Shown: positions 16,822 through 25,996, numbered from the stretch's first letter. The stretch is 64,000 nucleotides of DNA from Alphaproteobacteria bacterium (GCA_900768185.1 CAAGCB010000012.1:89963-153962); one strand, 5' to 3'. Numbers and translations are program-made. The notes: generated by a model from the letters alone, not told the origin.

Positions 16822-17205
16822 ATGATAAAAATCGTTGTTTTCTGTCTGATTCTTTTATCAACGGCGGCGCGGGCGCAAAGCGTCGCCGTTTCCGTTTTTC
16901 CCGATGATTGCGAACGGCTGGCGCGGGGCGCGGATTACGTCGCGGGCGTTTCGACAACGGGGGCGCGGGTCGTTCCCGCCGATTTGGACGCCGTTCCCGC
17001 CGTTGTTCCGGATATGCGCGAAACGGTCGTTTATCTGGATTTGAAAAAGGATTTTCCGTTTTGGTCGTCGGACGCGCGTTTCGGCGTTTATCCCGTCGCG
17101 CGGGTCGAATTTAAAAACGACGGCGTTTTTGTCAATGGAACAAGAGTGCTTGAACACGGCTTGAATGCTTTGAAAAATGCCTGTTTAAGGAAAGCGGAAC
17201 AATAG
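16822..17205 (+). CDS. Small exported hypothetical protein
   Basis: A 127-residue protein with a clear Sec signal peptide: MIKIVVFCLILLSTAARAQS, predicted cleavage after ARA. The mature part is about 108 residues with two cysteines (C30, C121) that could form a disulfide in the periplasm. I do not recognise the family. It begins 16 bases after the RNase J stop and probably shares its transcript. Confidence 0.8.
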   Translation: MIKIVVFCLILLSTAARAQSVAVSVFPDDCERLARGADYVAGVSTTGARVVPADLDAVPAVVPDMRETVVYLDLKKDFPFWSSDARFGVYPVARVEFKNDGVFVNGTRVLEHGLNALKNACLRKAEQ

Positions 17206-17223
17206 ATTTTAGACAAAAAACGA

Positions 17224-17251
17224 TTGACAATCGTCCGTTTGGTGCTATCCT
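17224..17251 (+). promoter_or_regulatory. Sigma-70-type promoter of the tandem metallopeptidase operon
   Basis: A perfect TTGACA (17224-17229) and TATCCT (17246-17251) with a 16-base spacer. The start codon at 17286 lies 34 bases past the -10 box, behind CAGGGGGGCGCACC. This should drive all four tandem genes, whose gaps are only 1-2 bases. Confidence 0.75.
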
Positions 17252-17285
17252 TTTCCCCGTAATTACATTTTCAGGGGGGCGCACC

Positions 17286-18278
17286 ATGTCCGAAACCGTT
17301 TCCGAATTTATGGAAAAAACGACGAAAACATACGCTTGCGGCGAAAAAGCGCGACAGGCGAAAAACGTTTTGACCGCGGCTTTCACCGCTTCGGATAAAC
17401 GCAAGCAAAAGGAAGAATCCGCCGAATTTGCGCGCTTGGTCGATTTGGTCATGCAAACCGACAAAGGGCGCGACACGCTGACGGAACTGTCCGAACTGGG
17501 CTATACGTTCACTTTTGAAAAAGGCGATTTCGGCGGTTTTTGCGAAGCTGAACAGAAAAAAATCGCGGTCAATCCGAACTTTGGCGACGGGTACGCTTTG
17601 CAAACCATCGTTCACGAAGGACAACACGCGATTCAAGCGGCGCATGAACCCGAAAACACGCCGAAAACGGAACAGCTGAACATCGCGTCCATTTTGCGCC
17701 GCGAACGCGCGATGGAAGCCGATGCCTGCGCGCACGAAGCCGCCTTCACTTATCAATGCCGCGACGTTCTGCCCGAAGTGTATGCCGAAGCCGAGAAAAA
17801 CGATATGCCGATGTTTCGCGCTTTCGTCGCCGAAATGGACAAGTCGGGCGACGAAAAGAAAGCCATGCAGGCAAGTTTTCAGGCGTGGTACGGCTATGAT
17901 TATTTCCGCGATTTCTATGACGATGCACACAGGGACGAAATCGATTTTTATGCCCAAAAAGGCAAGGAAAGCGGCAGAAAAGATCTGTTCGGCAAAGAAT
18001 TGCCCGCCCGCGACGTTGCGGATACATGCCTGTATAAAGGAAAACCGTATGTTTCCGCCGATATGCTGATGTCGGATTCCGCGTTTTCCGTTTTGAAAAA
18101 GGACAAGGCGGGATATATGAAAATCGCGGCGGATTACGCCAAAACGGTCGGAGTGAAGGCTGACGAGTCGGTTTGGGCTATGGCGGAACGCGACAAGACG
18201 GGAAAAATCACCCGTCCCGCGCAATATAAGGCAAACGCTGTGTTTTCCGCGGCATTGAAGCAAAACGGGGGACGGTAA
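17286..18278 (+). CDS. HExxH metallopeptidase-like protein, tandem copy 1
   Basis: A 330-residue protein without signal peptide or membrane helix. The zincin signature is VHEGQHAIQ (H110, E111, H114), with a likely third ligand E144 in the EADACAHEAAF motif 30 residues later, the gluzincin arrangement. Family blocks shared with the next two genes are an N-terminal SETVxEFMxK...YACG segment, NFGGFC at about residue 77, an EMDKSGDEKKAM segment at 188 and a basic C-terminus ending KQNGGR. It may belong to a putative metallopeptidase DUF family (DUF6782 comes to mind, unverified). The substrate is unknown. It is first in a four-gene operon and starts behind a GGGGGG ribosome-binding site. Confidence 0.85.
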   Translation: MSETVSEFMEKTTKTYACGEKARQAKNVLTAAFTASDKRKQKEESAEFARLVDLVMQTDKGRDTLTELSELGYTFTFEKGDFGGFCEAEQKKIAVNPNFGDGYALQTIVHEGQHAIQAAHEPENTPKTEQLNIASILRRERAMEADACAHEAAFTYQCRDVLPEVYAEAEKNDMPMFRAFVAEMDKSGDEKKAMQASFQAWYGYDYFRDFYDDAHRDEIDFYAQKGKESGRKDLFGKELPARDVADTCLYKGKPYVSADMLMSDSAFSVLKKDKAGYMKIAADYAKTVGVKADESVWAMAERDKTGKITRPAQYKANAVFSAALKQNGGR

Positions 18279-18280
18279 AA

Positions 18281-19273
18281 TTGTCCGATACGGTCAAAGA
18301 GTTTATGGAAAAGCCCGTTAAAACATACGCTTGCGGGCGTGACGCGCAGGAAACGGTCGGAGCTTTGCAAAAGGCTTTCGTCGCGTCGTCCAAACGGAAA
18401 GAAAACAAGGAAAAGGCAGTCTTTGCCGCTATTTTGGAACCCGTGATGAAAACCGCGCGTGGTCGCGAAACCATGGAAACTTTGGCGGATTTGGGATACA
18501 AATTCAAATTTGATGTCGGTAATTTCGGCGGCAGATGCAATGCCGAGTTAAAAACGATTTTCTTGAATCCGAATTACGGCAACGAATTTTTGGCGCATGT
18601 TTTGGTGCATGAGGGACGGCACGGTATACAAGCGTCTTTGCAATCCGCGGATGCACCGGTTTATTATGAAACAAAAGCGGCGGACTTTTTCCGTATGCGC
18701 CAAGCGATAGAAGCCGACGCCTGCGCGCATCAGGCGGCGTTCGTCTATGAATGCAAAACCGCCGCGCCGGGGGTGTACCGCGAATACAAGGCGGGGGGAT
18801 TCCCGATGCTGACGGCGTACGAAAAGGAAATGGAAAAATCGGGCGACGAAAAGAAAGCCATGCGGAAAAGCTTCGAGTCTTGGTATGACTACAAAGCTTT
18901 CCGCCAGTATTACGACGGCTATCACAAAAGTATCATCGGACAGCTGGTCGATGCCGGCAAGAAAGAAAAGGACCCGACGTTCTTTTCCAAAGATTATCCC
19001 GTCAAAGACGTCGTCAATATGTGCGTTTATCAGGGAAAGCCCTATATGACGGCGGAATTTTTGAATTCCGACAAAGCGTATTCCGTTCCCAAAAAGGACG
19101 CGAAAGAAATCAAAGCCGCTTTGACGGATTATGCGAAATCCGTCGCGGGGGCGAAGCTTGATACGTCGATTGACGCGATGGCTTTGCGCGACGGGACAAT
19201 GCGCATTGTCAAACCCGCCAACCGTCTGTCGAACGCGGTTGCCGCGGCATTGAAGCAAAACGGGGGACGGTGA
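18281..19273 (+). CDS. HExxH metallopeptidase-like protein, tandem copy 2
   Basis: A 330-residue paralogue of the preceding gene, aligned end to end. The motif is VHEGRHGIQ (H110, E111, H114) and the second block is EADACAHQAAF. It uses a TTG start (LSDTVKEFMEK) 2 bases after the copy 1 stop, behind GGGGGA. It ends in the same KQNGGR. Most identity is in the HExxH core and in the MEKSGDEKKAM segment; loops between differ strongly, suggesting different targets within one fold. Confidence 0.85.
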   Translation: MSDTVKEFMEKPVKTYACGRDAQETVGALQKAFVASSKRKENKEKAVFAAILEPVMKTARGRETMETLADLGYKFKFDVGNFGGRCNAELKTIFLNPNYGNEFLAHVLVHEGRHGIQASLQSADAPVYYETKAADFFRMRQAIEADACAHQAAFVYECKTAAPGVYREYKAGGFPMLTAYEKEMEKSGDEKKAMRKSFESWYDYKAFRQYYDGYHKSIIGQLVDAGKKEKDPTFFSKDYPVKDVVNMCVYQGKPYMTAEFLNSDKAYSVPKKDAKEIKAALTDYAKSVAGAKLDTSIDAMALRDGTMRIVKPANRLSNAVAAALKQNGGR

Positions 19274-19274
19274 A

Positions 19275-20273
19275 GTGTCTGAAACGGTTGCCGAATTTAC
19301 GCAAAAATCGTATAAAAAATACGCTTGCGGTCGCGCGGCGCAAAAGGCAAAAAAAGTTTTGATGAAGGCTTTTACGGCTTCCGAAGAAAAGGACGCCGAC
19401 AGAGAAAGCACTTTGTTCGAAGGTATTGTCGATTCCGTCATGAAAACAAAAAAAGGACGCGAAACGCTGACGTCGTTATCCAAATTGGGATATTCTTTCG
19501 CTTTTGAAAAAGGGAACTTCGGCGGTTTCTGCGCGCCCGAACAGAAAAAAATCGTTATAAACCCGTCTTTCGGATTTGAATATATGTTGCAGACCGCCGT
19601 GCATGAGGGACGCCACGCCATTCAATATTCTCTGGAAAGCGAAAACAGACCGAATTACGAACATACGCAAATCGCTTCGTCGCTCAGAATGCACCGCGCG
19701 ATAGAAGCCGACGCCGTCGCGCATGAAATGGCTTTCGTCTATGAATGCAAAGACGTTATGCCGAACGTTTATGAAAAAGCGCGGGAAAGCGATCTGCCGA
19801 TGTTTCACGCTTATGTCGGGGAAATGGAAAAATCCCGTGACGAAAGAAAAGCGATGCAGGCTTGTTTCAAAGCATGGTATGAATGTGATTATTACCGCGA
19901 TTATTACGACAAATGGCACAAAGACGGATTTAAACAGGTCTGCGACTACGGCAAACAGCAAAAAGATCCCAATCTGTTTTCCATGGAATATCCGGTCGAT
20001 GACGTTTTGAAGCTATGCCGTTATAAAGGAAAACCGTATATGACGGCAGACGATTTGAACTCCGGACGCCCGTTTTCCGTAAAACGGACGGACAGAGAGG
20101 AAATCTCCGCCATGATAAAGGATTACGCCGCGGCTGTTCCGGGGGCGCATGTCGATCGATCCGTTGAAACGATGCGTCTGCGCGACGAAAAAGGGAATTT
20201 AACGGTTTCGCGCGGAAAATCCGATGGTCAACAAGCTGTCATATCGGCAGTGTTAAATCAGAAAGGACGATAA
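19275..20273 (+). CDS. HExxH metallopeptidase-like protein, tandem copy 3
   Basis: A 332-residue paralogue starting with GTG one base after the copy 2 stop. The motif is VHEGRHAIQ (H110, E111, H114), with EADAVAHEMAF as the third-ligand block and the shared YACGRAAQKAKK N-terminal segment. The C-terminus NQKGR keeps the basic ending but not the exact QNGGR. No export signal of the Sec type is present. Confidence 0.85.
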   Translation: MSETVAEFTQKSYKKYACGRAAQKAKKVLMKAFTASEEKDADRESTLFEGIVDSVMKTKKGRETLTSLSKLGYSFAFEKGNFGGFCAPEQKKIVINPSFGFEYMLQTAVHEGRHAIQYSLESENRPNYEHTQIASSLRMHRAIEADAVAHEMAFVYECKDVMPNVYEKARESDLPMFHAYVGEMEKSRDERKAMQACFKAWYECDYYRDYYDKWHKDGFKQVCDYGKQQKDPNLFSMEYPVDDVLKLCRYKGKPYMTADDLNSGRPFSVKRTDREEISAMIKDYAAAVPGAHVDRSVETMRLRDEKGNLTVSRGKSDGQQAVISAVLNQKGR

Positions 20274-20274
20274 A

Positions 20275-21159
20275 ATGCCGGATCAAAAATCCGATTTTGA
20301 ATGTCAAGCCAAGTTGCGTATGTCGCTGTATGCGCTGCGCGGCGCGGATCATGAAAAATTCGGCGAATTGCTGAATATGGCGTACAGCGCGGAAAAGGGG
20401 CGCGAAGTGATGAACGCCGTCGCGTTCAAAGGCTATAAATTCATTTACGACGCGATGCCCGGGCTGAACGGTGCCTGTGATTACGAACACAAGACGGTCA
20501 AGCTGGATTCTTTCCATCGTCAGGTCGAATTGGCGCCGACGCTGATCCACGAATGCGCGCACATTTTGCAGGTCGACCGTTTGTGCGAAAAAACGGGCGC
20601 GAAGGAAGCCGGCAGTGTCATCAACGCGTTGAACGCCCGCGATTTCATCAAACTGAACCGCGCGTTCGAAGCCGACGCGTGCGCGCATCAGGCGGCTTTC
20701 GCCTATCAGATGAAAGATCGGGAACCCGCTTTGTTCGAAAAGGAAATGCAGACGCCGATGACGCAGGCTTACGCCGCCGAAATGGACAAGTCGGGCGATG
20801 AAAAGGAAGCCATGCGGGCAAGTTTTCAGGCGTGGTACGGCTATAAAAAATATCAGGACGCGTATGAAAAACAATTTCAGCCGCAAATCCTGAGAAACGC
20901 CGAAAAACGCCAAGCAAACGGCGAAAAGACGGTTTCCCTTTCCAATCGGGATATCGCCGGATTTTGCCGTTTTCAAGGGCAAGCGTATATCTCGCCCGAT
21001 TTCTTTGACCGCGCTGAAAATCTGTCCGTTTCCCAAACGTTCAAACAGGAAATCCGAAAAACGGGTGATCCGTCCGCAGCCGCCTTGCCCGTGCGCGGGG
21101 AGAAATCTTCGGTCAATCCGGTCGTCGTCAAAGCCGTTTCGCAAAGGCGCGGACGGTAA
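20275..21159 (+). CDS. HExxH metallopeptidase-like protein, tandem copy 4, short N-terminus
   Basis: A 294-residue divergent member. It lacks the YACG N-terminal segment of the other three but keeps IHECAHILQ (H92, E93, H96), EADACAHQAAF and the EMDKSGDEKEAMRASFQAW segment. The C-terminus is basic (VSQRRGR). It follows copy 3 by one base (ATG after TAA) behind AAAGGACGATAA. One 69-base stretch is nearly identical to copy 1 although the proteins differ elsewhere. It converges on mscS. Confidence 0.83.
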   Translation: MPDQKSDFECQAKLRMSLYALRGADHEKFGELLNMAYSAEKGREVMNAVAFKGYKFIYDAMPGLNGACDYEHKTVKLDSFHRQVELAPTLIHECAHILQVDRLCEKTGAKEAGSVINALNARDFIKLNRAFEADACAHQAAFAYQMKDREPALFEKEMQTPMTQAYAAEMDKSGDEKEAMRASFQAWYGYKKYQDAYEKQFQPQILRNAEKRQANGEKTVSLSNRDIAGFCRFQGQAYISPDFFDRAENLSVSQTFKQEIRKTGDPSAAALPVRGEKSSVNPVVVKAVSQRRGR

Positions 21160-21177
21160 TCGCGTTTTACGGCGGCG

Positions 21178-22083
21178 TCAATCTTTTCGAACTTGGACGA
21201 CGTGTCGGGGAAAAGGGATATCAATGCCGTTTTCCCCGAATGTTTTGTGCAGGCGAATCATCAAATCGCTTTGAATCGCCGCGCGTTGCAGCACGTTTCC
21301 GACGCAACAGTTCAACTTGACGCCGACGGCGCTGTCGTCAAACGACGACACGACGGCGGACGGGGGCGGATTTTTTAAAACGCGCGGATCGCTTTCAGCC
21401 GTTTGAACAGCCAGCGACAACGCTTTTTCCAAATCCGAATCGTAATCGACGCCGACGGCTATCGTTACGCGCCCCATCGCGTCGGGGCGGGTGCGAATCA
21501 CGGGTTCGCCCGACAAAATATCCGCGTTCGGAATGACAATCAGCGATTTGTCGAACGATTCGACTTCGGTTGACCGCAGGCTGATTTTTTTGACGATGCC
21601 TTCCTTGTCGCCCAGAACAATCCAATCGCCGACGGAAAAGGGGTGCTCAAACAGCAACAAAAGACCGGAAACAAAATTGTTCGCGATGTTTTGCAGTCCG
21701 AACCCCAATCCGACCGACAGCGCGCCGACAAAGATGCCCAGACTTTTGAAATTCACGCCCCATACGGACAGGGCGACCAGCGCGGCGGCGAACAGGGCGG
21801 CGTAGCGCGCGACGGCTGAAATCGCGGCGACAGTGCCGACGTTCAGGCGCAGGCGTTCGCACAAACGCGTCAAAACGGCGTCGCCCAGTTTGCGCGCGGC
21901 GTACAGAAACGCCAGAAAGATCAGCAGGGCGCGGATCGTTTTTCTGACCGGAAAATCGAACGACGCGACATAGGCGCGGAAATCCGTCCGCAATGTTTCG
22001 TCCGAAAAACAGTACGCGAGGAATAAAATGACGATGACGGGCAGGGTCAGGCGTTCGGCAACGGCGAGAATCTTTTTCGGCAT
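21178..22083 (-). CDS. Small-conductance mechanosensitive channel (MscS family)
   Basis: A 301-residue inner-membrane protein with an N-terminal extra helix pair followed by the MscS core. The pore helix block GALSVGLGFGLQNIANNFVSG and the following LLLFEHPFSVGDWIVL are diagnostic. The beta domain includes IVKKISLRSTEVESFD and IPNADIL. MscS channels open under membrane tension to release solutes during hypo-osmotic shock. The start is supported by AAAGGAAAAAAAC upstream. It is a single gene convergent with the peptidase operon. Confidence 0.95.
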   Translation of the reverse strand: MPKKILAVAERLTLPVIVILFLAYCFSDETLRTDFRAYVASFDFPVRKTIRALLIFLAFLYAARKLGDAVLTRLCERLRLNVGTVAAISAVARYAALFAAALVALSVWGVNFKSLGIFVGALSVGLGFGLQNIANNFVSGLLLLFEHPFSVGDWIVLGDKEGIVKKISLRSTEVESFDKSLIVIPNADILSGEPVIRTRPDAMGRVTIAVGVDYDSDLEKALSLAVQTAESDPRVLKNPPPSAVVSSFDDSAVGVKLNCCVGNVLQRAAIQSDLMIRLHKTFGENGIDIPFPRHVVQVRKD

Positions 22084-22145
22084 GTTTTTTTCCTTTCACG
22101 GACAGCATGCCTGATTTAAAAGCGCCGAACCAGACGGATAAAAGG

Positions 22146-22637
22146 CTACACCCGATCCAGAAACGATTGCAGAATGAACGCCGCCGCGCCGGCGTCCAGC
22201 TTTTGTTTTCGTTTTTTGCGGCTCATGTCATAGGCGTCGATCATGACGCGTTCAACGGCGGCGGAGGAATAGCGTTCGTCTTGGAAATAAACGGGCTTTT
22301 GAAAATAATCCGCGATTTTTCGCACCTGTTCCAGCGTGTATTCCGCCTGCGATCCGATTTGACCGTCCGTCTGCAGGGGCAAACCGGAAACGAATCCGCC
22401 GATGTCGCGCCCTTTTATCAATTTTTCCAGTTCGTCAAGGTCGTATCGAAAGCTTTTGCGAAATACGGTTTTTAACGCCGTCGCCGTCAGCCACAGCGTG
22501 TCGGACGCCGCGACGCCGATTGTTTTCGTCCCCATATCCAATCCGATCAGCGACGTGCCGCGCGGAACTTGTTCCAGAAATTCGGACAGGGTTAAAAAAT
22601 CGGGTTTTGAAATGGTTTCGGGCTTGCCGTTCGTCAT
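22146..22637 (-). CDS. ruvX: Holliday junction resolvase-like / pre-16S rRNA nuclease YqgF
   Basis: A 163-residue YqgF-family protein with an RNase H fold: GLDMGTKTIGVAASD at the N-terminus, GLPLQTDGQIG in the middle and FQDERYSSAAVER plus KKRKQKLDAGAAAFILQ at the C-terminus, giving the acidic catalytic residues. The family matures 16S rRNA ends. I start at the ATG at 22637; a GTG at 22655 is possible but has no better ribosome-binding site. It is divergent from gatC. Confidence 0.92.
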   Translation of the reverse strand: MTNGKPETISKPDFLTLSEFLEQVPRGTSLIGLDMGTKTIGVAASDTLWLTATALKTVFRKSFRYDLDELEKLIKGRDIGGFVSGLPLQTDGQIGSQAEYTLEQVRKIADYFQKPVYFQDERYSSAAVERVMIDAYDMSRKKRKQKLDAGAAAFILQSFLDRV

Positions 22638-22697
22638 TGTAAATGCTACTTTCACTGACAGTTTTTGTTTTTTAACAATACAGGAGCAAGTGAACCG

Positions 22698-22988
22698 ATG
22701 TCAATCGACAGGGAAATGGTCAAAAGACTGGGAATTTTGTCGCGTCTGCGCATTCCCGAAGAAAACATGGACGAAATGGTCGGGGAACTGACCAAAATTC
22801 TGGGGTGGGTCGATCAGCTCAAAGACGTCGACACCGACGACGTTCTGCCGATGAATTCGGTTGTCGAGGATATGCCTTTGCGCGAACGCGACGACGTGAT
22901 CACCGATGGCGATATCCGTGATGAAATTTTGGCGAACGCCCCCGAATCCATGGACGGTTATTTCCTGGTTCCCAAAGTGGTGGAGTAA
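22698..22988 (+). CDS. gatC: Asp/Glu-tRNA amidotransferase subunit C
   Basis: A 96-residue GatC, the small subunit that stabilises GatA-GatB. It has the typical pattern: LGILSRLRIPEENMDEMVGEL, then ILGWVDQLKDVDTDDVLPM, LRERDDV and a C-terminal DGYFLVPKVVE. The start at 22698 follows CAGGAGCAAGTG. It is the first gene of gatCAB with 3- and 1-base gaps. The complex converts Glu-tRNA(Gln), and perhaps Asp-tRNA(Asn), to the amide form. Confidence 0.96.
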   Translation: MSIDREMVKRLGILSRLRIPEENMDEMVGELTKILGWVDQLKDVDTDDVLPMNSVVEDMPLRERDDVITDGDIRDEILANAPESMDGYFLVPKVVE

Positions 22989-22991
22989 ATC

Positions 22992-24482
22992 ATGACCGAT
23001 TTAGTTGAATTGACAATCGCCGAAGCTCTGGACGGGCTGGCTAAAAAAGAATTTTCCGCCGTCGAATTGACGCAGGCGCATTTAAAGGAAATGGAACGGG
23101 CGCGCGAATTAAACGCTTATGTTCTGGAAACGCCCGAAATCGCGCTGGAACGCGCCGCCAAATCCGATGAACGCCGCGCGAAAGGCGTCGCCGGAAAAAT
23201 GGAAGGCATTCCCGTCGGCATGAAAGACCTCTATTGCACCAAAGGCGTGCGGACGACCGCTTGTTCTCATATTCTGGACGGCTTTGTGCCGCCTTATGAA
23301 TCCACCGTTTCCCAAAAACTGGAAGACGAAGGTTCCGTCATGCTGGGCAAAACCAACATGGACGAATTCGCGATGGGCACGGCGAACCTGACCAGCTGGT
23401 ACGGCGCGGTTCGCAACCCGTACAAAGACAAAACCAACCCCGACAAATTCCTGATCCCCGGCGGGTCTTCGGGCGGTTCCGCGGCGGCTGTCGCGGCTGG
23501 GCTGTGCATGGCGGCGACGGGGTCGGACACGGGCGGCTCGATCCGCACGCCCGCTTCGTTCTGCGGCATTGTCGGGTGCAAGCCGACTTACGGTCGCTGT
23601 TCGCGTTGGGGCATGGTGGCGTTCGCGTCTTCGCTGGATCAGGCGGGCACGATGACCCGCACCGTGCGCGACACCGCGATCATGCTGGAAGCGATGGCGG
23701 GCTTTGATCCGAAAGATTCCACGTCGATGAACGTTCCCGTCCCGAATTATGAAAAGGCTTTGACGGGCGATGTCAAAGGGTTGCGGATCGGTATTCCCCG
23801 CGAATACAATCCTGACAAGGGGCTGAACGCCGACGTGCGCCACGTTTGGGAAAAAACGGCGCGGAAACTGCGCGAAGCGGGCGCGGAAATCGTCGATATT
23901 TCCCTGCCGTCCACACCGTACGCTTTGCCGACGTATTACCTGATCGCGCCGGCGGAAGCGTCGTCGAACCTCGCCCGCTACGACGGGGTGAAGTACGGTC
24001 TGCGCGTTGACGGTCAGTCTTTGGACGAAATGTACACGAACACCCGCACCGAAGGTTTCGGCAAGGAAGTCAAACGCCGCATCATGATCGGCACGTGCAT
24101 TTTGCTGGAAGGCTACTATGAAACCTGCTATCTGAAAGCGCAGAAAGTCCGCCGCCTGCTGTGCCGCGAATTTGCGGAAGCCTATGAAAAGGTTGACGTG
24201 ATTCTGGCGCCCGCCGCGCCCGAAACGGCGTTCGGCAAAGACGACGACAGCACGAACGATCCTTTGAAAATGCAGTTGTACGACGTGTTCACCGTTCCGT
24301 CGTCGCTGGCGGGGCTGCCCGCGGTCTGCGTTCCCGCCGGAACGTCCGAAATCAACGGGCTGCCGATCGGATTGCAGGTCATCGGCAACAGTTTTCAGGA
24401 AGAAAAGATTTTGCGGGTCGCGGGCGCGATCGAATCCATGTCCGGCATGCCGGTTCGCCCCCTGCGCGTAGGAGGAAAATAA
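22992..24482 (+). CDS. gatA: Asp/Glu-tRNA amidotransferase subunit A
   Basis: A 496-residue amidase-signature enzyme that releases ammonia from glutamine for transamidation. The catalytic Ser-cisSer-Lys triad is visible: K78 (GMKDLYC), S159 (PGGSSGGSAAA) and S183 (SDTGGSIRTPASFCG). The length is standard. It lies between gatC and gatB in a tight operon. Confidence 0.98.
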   Translation: MTDLVELTIAEALDGLAKKEFSAVELTQAHLKEMERARELNAYVLETPEIALERAAKSDERRAKGVAGKMEGIPVGMKDLYCTKGVRTTACSHILDGFVPPYESTVSQKLEDEGSVMLGKTNMDEFAMGTANLTSWYGAVRNPYKDKTNPDKFLIPGGSSGGSAAAVAAGLCMAATGSDTGGSIRTPASFCGIVGCKPTYGRCSRWGMVAFASSLDQAGTMTRTVRDTAIMLEAMAGFDPKDSTSMNVPVPNYEKALTGDVKGLRIGIPREYNPDKGLNADVRHVWEKTARKLREAGAEIVDISLPSTPYALPTYYLIAPAEASSNLARYDGVKYGLRVDGQSLDEMYTNTRTEGFGKEVKRRIMIGTCILLEGYYETCYLKAQKVRRLLCREFAEAYEKVDVILAPAAPETAFGKDDDSTNDPLKMQLYDVFTVPSSLAGLPAVCVPAGTSEINGLPIGLQVIGNSFQEEKILRVAGAIESMSGMPVRPLRVGGK

Positions 24483-24483
24483 G

Positions 24484-25938
24484 ATGTCTTATATCATTAA
24501 AGGTGAAACGGGCGATTGGGAAGTCGTTATCGGGCTGGAAGTCCATTGCGAAGTCATTTCCAAAGCCAAACTGTTTTCCGGCGCGGCGACGGCTTTCGGC
24601 GCGGAAGCCAACACGCAGGTCAGCTTTGTCGACGCGGGGTTTCCCGGCATGTTGCCCGTGATTAACCACGAATGTGTCGAACAGGCGGTGCGCACGGGTT
24701 TCGGGCTGAACGCGACGATTAACAAAAAATCCATCTTCGCCCGTAAAAACTACTATTACGCGGATCTGCCCAACGGGTATCAGATTTCACAGTCCGACCA
24801 CCCGATTATTTCCGACGGTTATATCGACGTTGATCTGGAAAACGGCGAAACGCGCCGTATCGGCATTGAACGTCTGCATCTGGAACAGGACGCGGGCAAG
24901 CTGATGCACGATCAGCACCCCAGCAAATCTTTTGTCGACTTGAACCGCGCGGGCGTCGCGCTGATGGAAATCGTGTCGCGTCCGGATATCCGTTCGCCCG
25001 AAGAAGCGGGCGCTTATCTGCGCAAATTGCGTTCGATCGTGCGCTATATCGGTTCTTGCGACGGCAACATGGACGAAGGGTCGATGCGTTGCGACGCGAA
25101 TGTTTCCGTTCATCGTCCGGGCGAACCGTTCGGCACGCGCGCGGAAATCAAAAACGTCAATTCGATCCGTTTCGTGATGCAGGCGATTGAATACGAAGCC
25201 ATGCGTCAGGTCGAACTGATCGAAAACGGCGGTAAAGTCGTTCAGGAAACGCGCAAATTCGATTCCGTCAAGGGCGAAACGAAGTCCATGCGTTCCAAAG
25301 AAACGGCGGTCGATTACCGTTATTTCTATGATCCGGATCTGATTCCGCTGATTTTGGACGACAACATGATCGAACGTCTGCGCGCGCAGATGCCCGAACT
25401 GCCGGACGCGAAGAAAAAACGCTTTATCGGGGAATACGGTCTGCCGGCTTATGACGCGGGACAGTTGGTCGCGGAAAAAGACATCGCCGCTTACTTTGAA
25501 GCCGCGGCAAAAGGTCACGACGCGAAAAAGGTCGCCAACTACATCATGGGCGATTTGTTCGCCGTGTTGAACAAGCTGGGCAAATCCATTTCCGAAAGCC
25601 CCGTGAAGCCCGAAAATCTGGGGCGCATGGTCGATCTGATCAACGACGGCACGATTTCTTCGCGTATTGCCAAGGACGTGTTTGCTTTTATGGTTGAAGA
25701 AGGCAAATCCCCCGATGAAATCGTTGAAGAAAAAGGCTTGAAGCAGGTCACAGACACGTCCGCAATCGAAAAAATGGTTGATGACGTGATCGCCGCCAAC
25801 CCCGACAAAGTCGCCGAATATAAAGGCGGCAAAGAAAAACTGTTGGGCTGGTTCGTCGGTCAGACGATGCGCGCGTCGCAGGGAAAAGCAAATCCGGCGA
25901 TGCTGAACCAGTTGGTGAAACAGAAACTGGACGCGTAA
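24484..25938 (+). CDS. gatB: Asp/Glu-tRNA amidotransferase subunit B
   Basis: A 484-residue kinase-like subunit that binds and phosphorylates the misacylated tRNA. Signatures are WEVVIGLEVHCEV at the N-terminus, YYYADLPNGYQISQ, and GSMRCDANVSVHRPG; a YqeY-like C-terminal tail domain covers residues from about 330. It is separated from gatA by one base. Presence of GatCAB suggests the glutamyl-tRNA synthetase at 56682 may be non-discriminating. Confidence 0.98.
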   Translation: MSYIIKGETGDWEVVIGLEVHCEVISKAKLFSGAATAFGAEANTQVSFVDAGFPGMLPVINHECVEQAVRTGFGLNATINKKSIFARKNYYYADLPNGYQISQSDHPIISDGYIDVDLENGETRRIGIERLHLEQDAGKLMHDQHPSKSFVDLNRAGVALMEIVSRPDIRSPEEAGAYLRKLRSIVRYIGSCDGNMDEGSMRCDANVSVHRPGEPFGTRAEIKNVNSIRFVMQAIEYEAMRQVELIENGGKVVQETRKFDSVKGETKSMRSKETAVDYRYFYDPDLIPLILDDNMIERLRAQMPELPDAKKKRFIGEYGLPAYDAGQLVAEKDIAAYFEAAAKGHDAKKVANYIMGDLFAVLNKLGKSISESPVKPENLGRMVDLINDGTISSRIAKDVFAFMVEEGKSPDEIVEEKGLKQVTDTSAIEKMVDDVIAANPDKVAEYKGGKEKLLGWFVGQTMRASQGKANPAMLNQLVKQKLDA

Positions 25939-25949
25939 CGCGCAAACGA

Positions 25950-25976
25950 TCCGCGCGGGCGTGTACCCCGCGCGGA
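25950..25976 (+). other. Strong GC hairpin between gatB and the next gene
   Basis: A perfect 10-bp stem (TCCGCGCGGG at 25950-25959 with its complement at 25967-25976) and a 7-base loop, 12 bases after the gatB stop. No T tract follows, so it is not a normal intrinsic terminator. It lies just before the ribosome-binding site of the gene at 25997 and may stabilise the gatCAB mRNA end or control the downstream gene. Confidence 0.55.
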
Positions 25977-25996
25977 CGGAAATGAAAGGAAAGGCG

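Noticed and set aside
17271..18263. 330-residue minus-strand frame opposite metallopeptidase copy 1
   Set aside because: Exact antisense mirror of a gene with HExxH and a promoter on the other strand.
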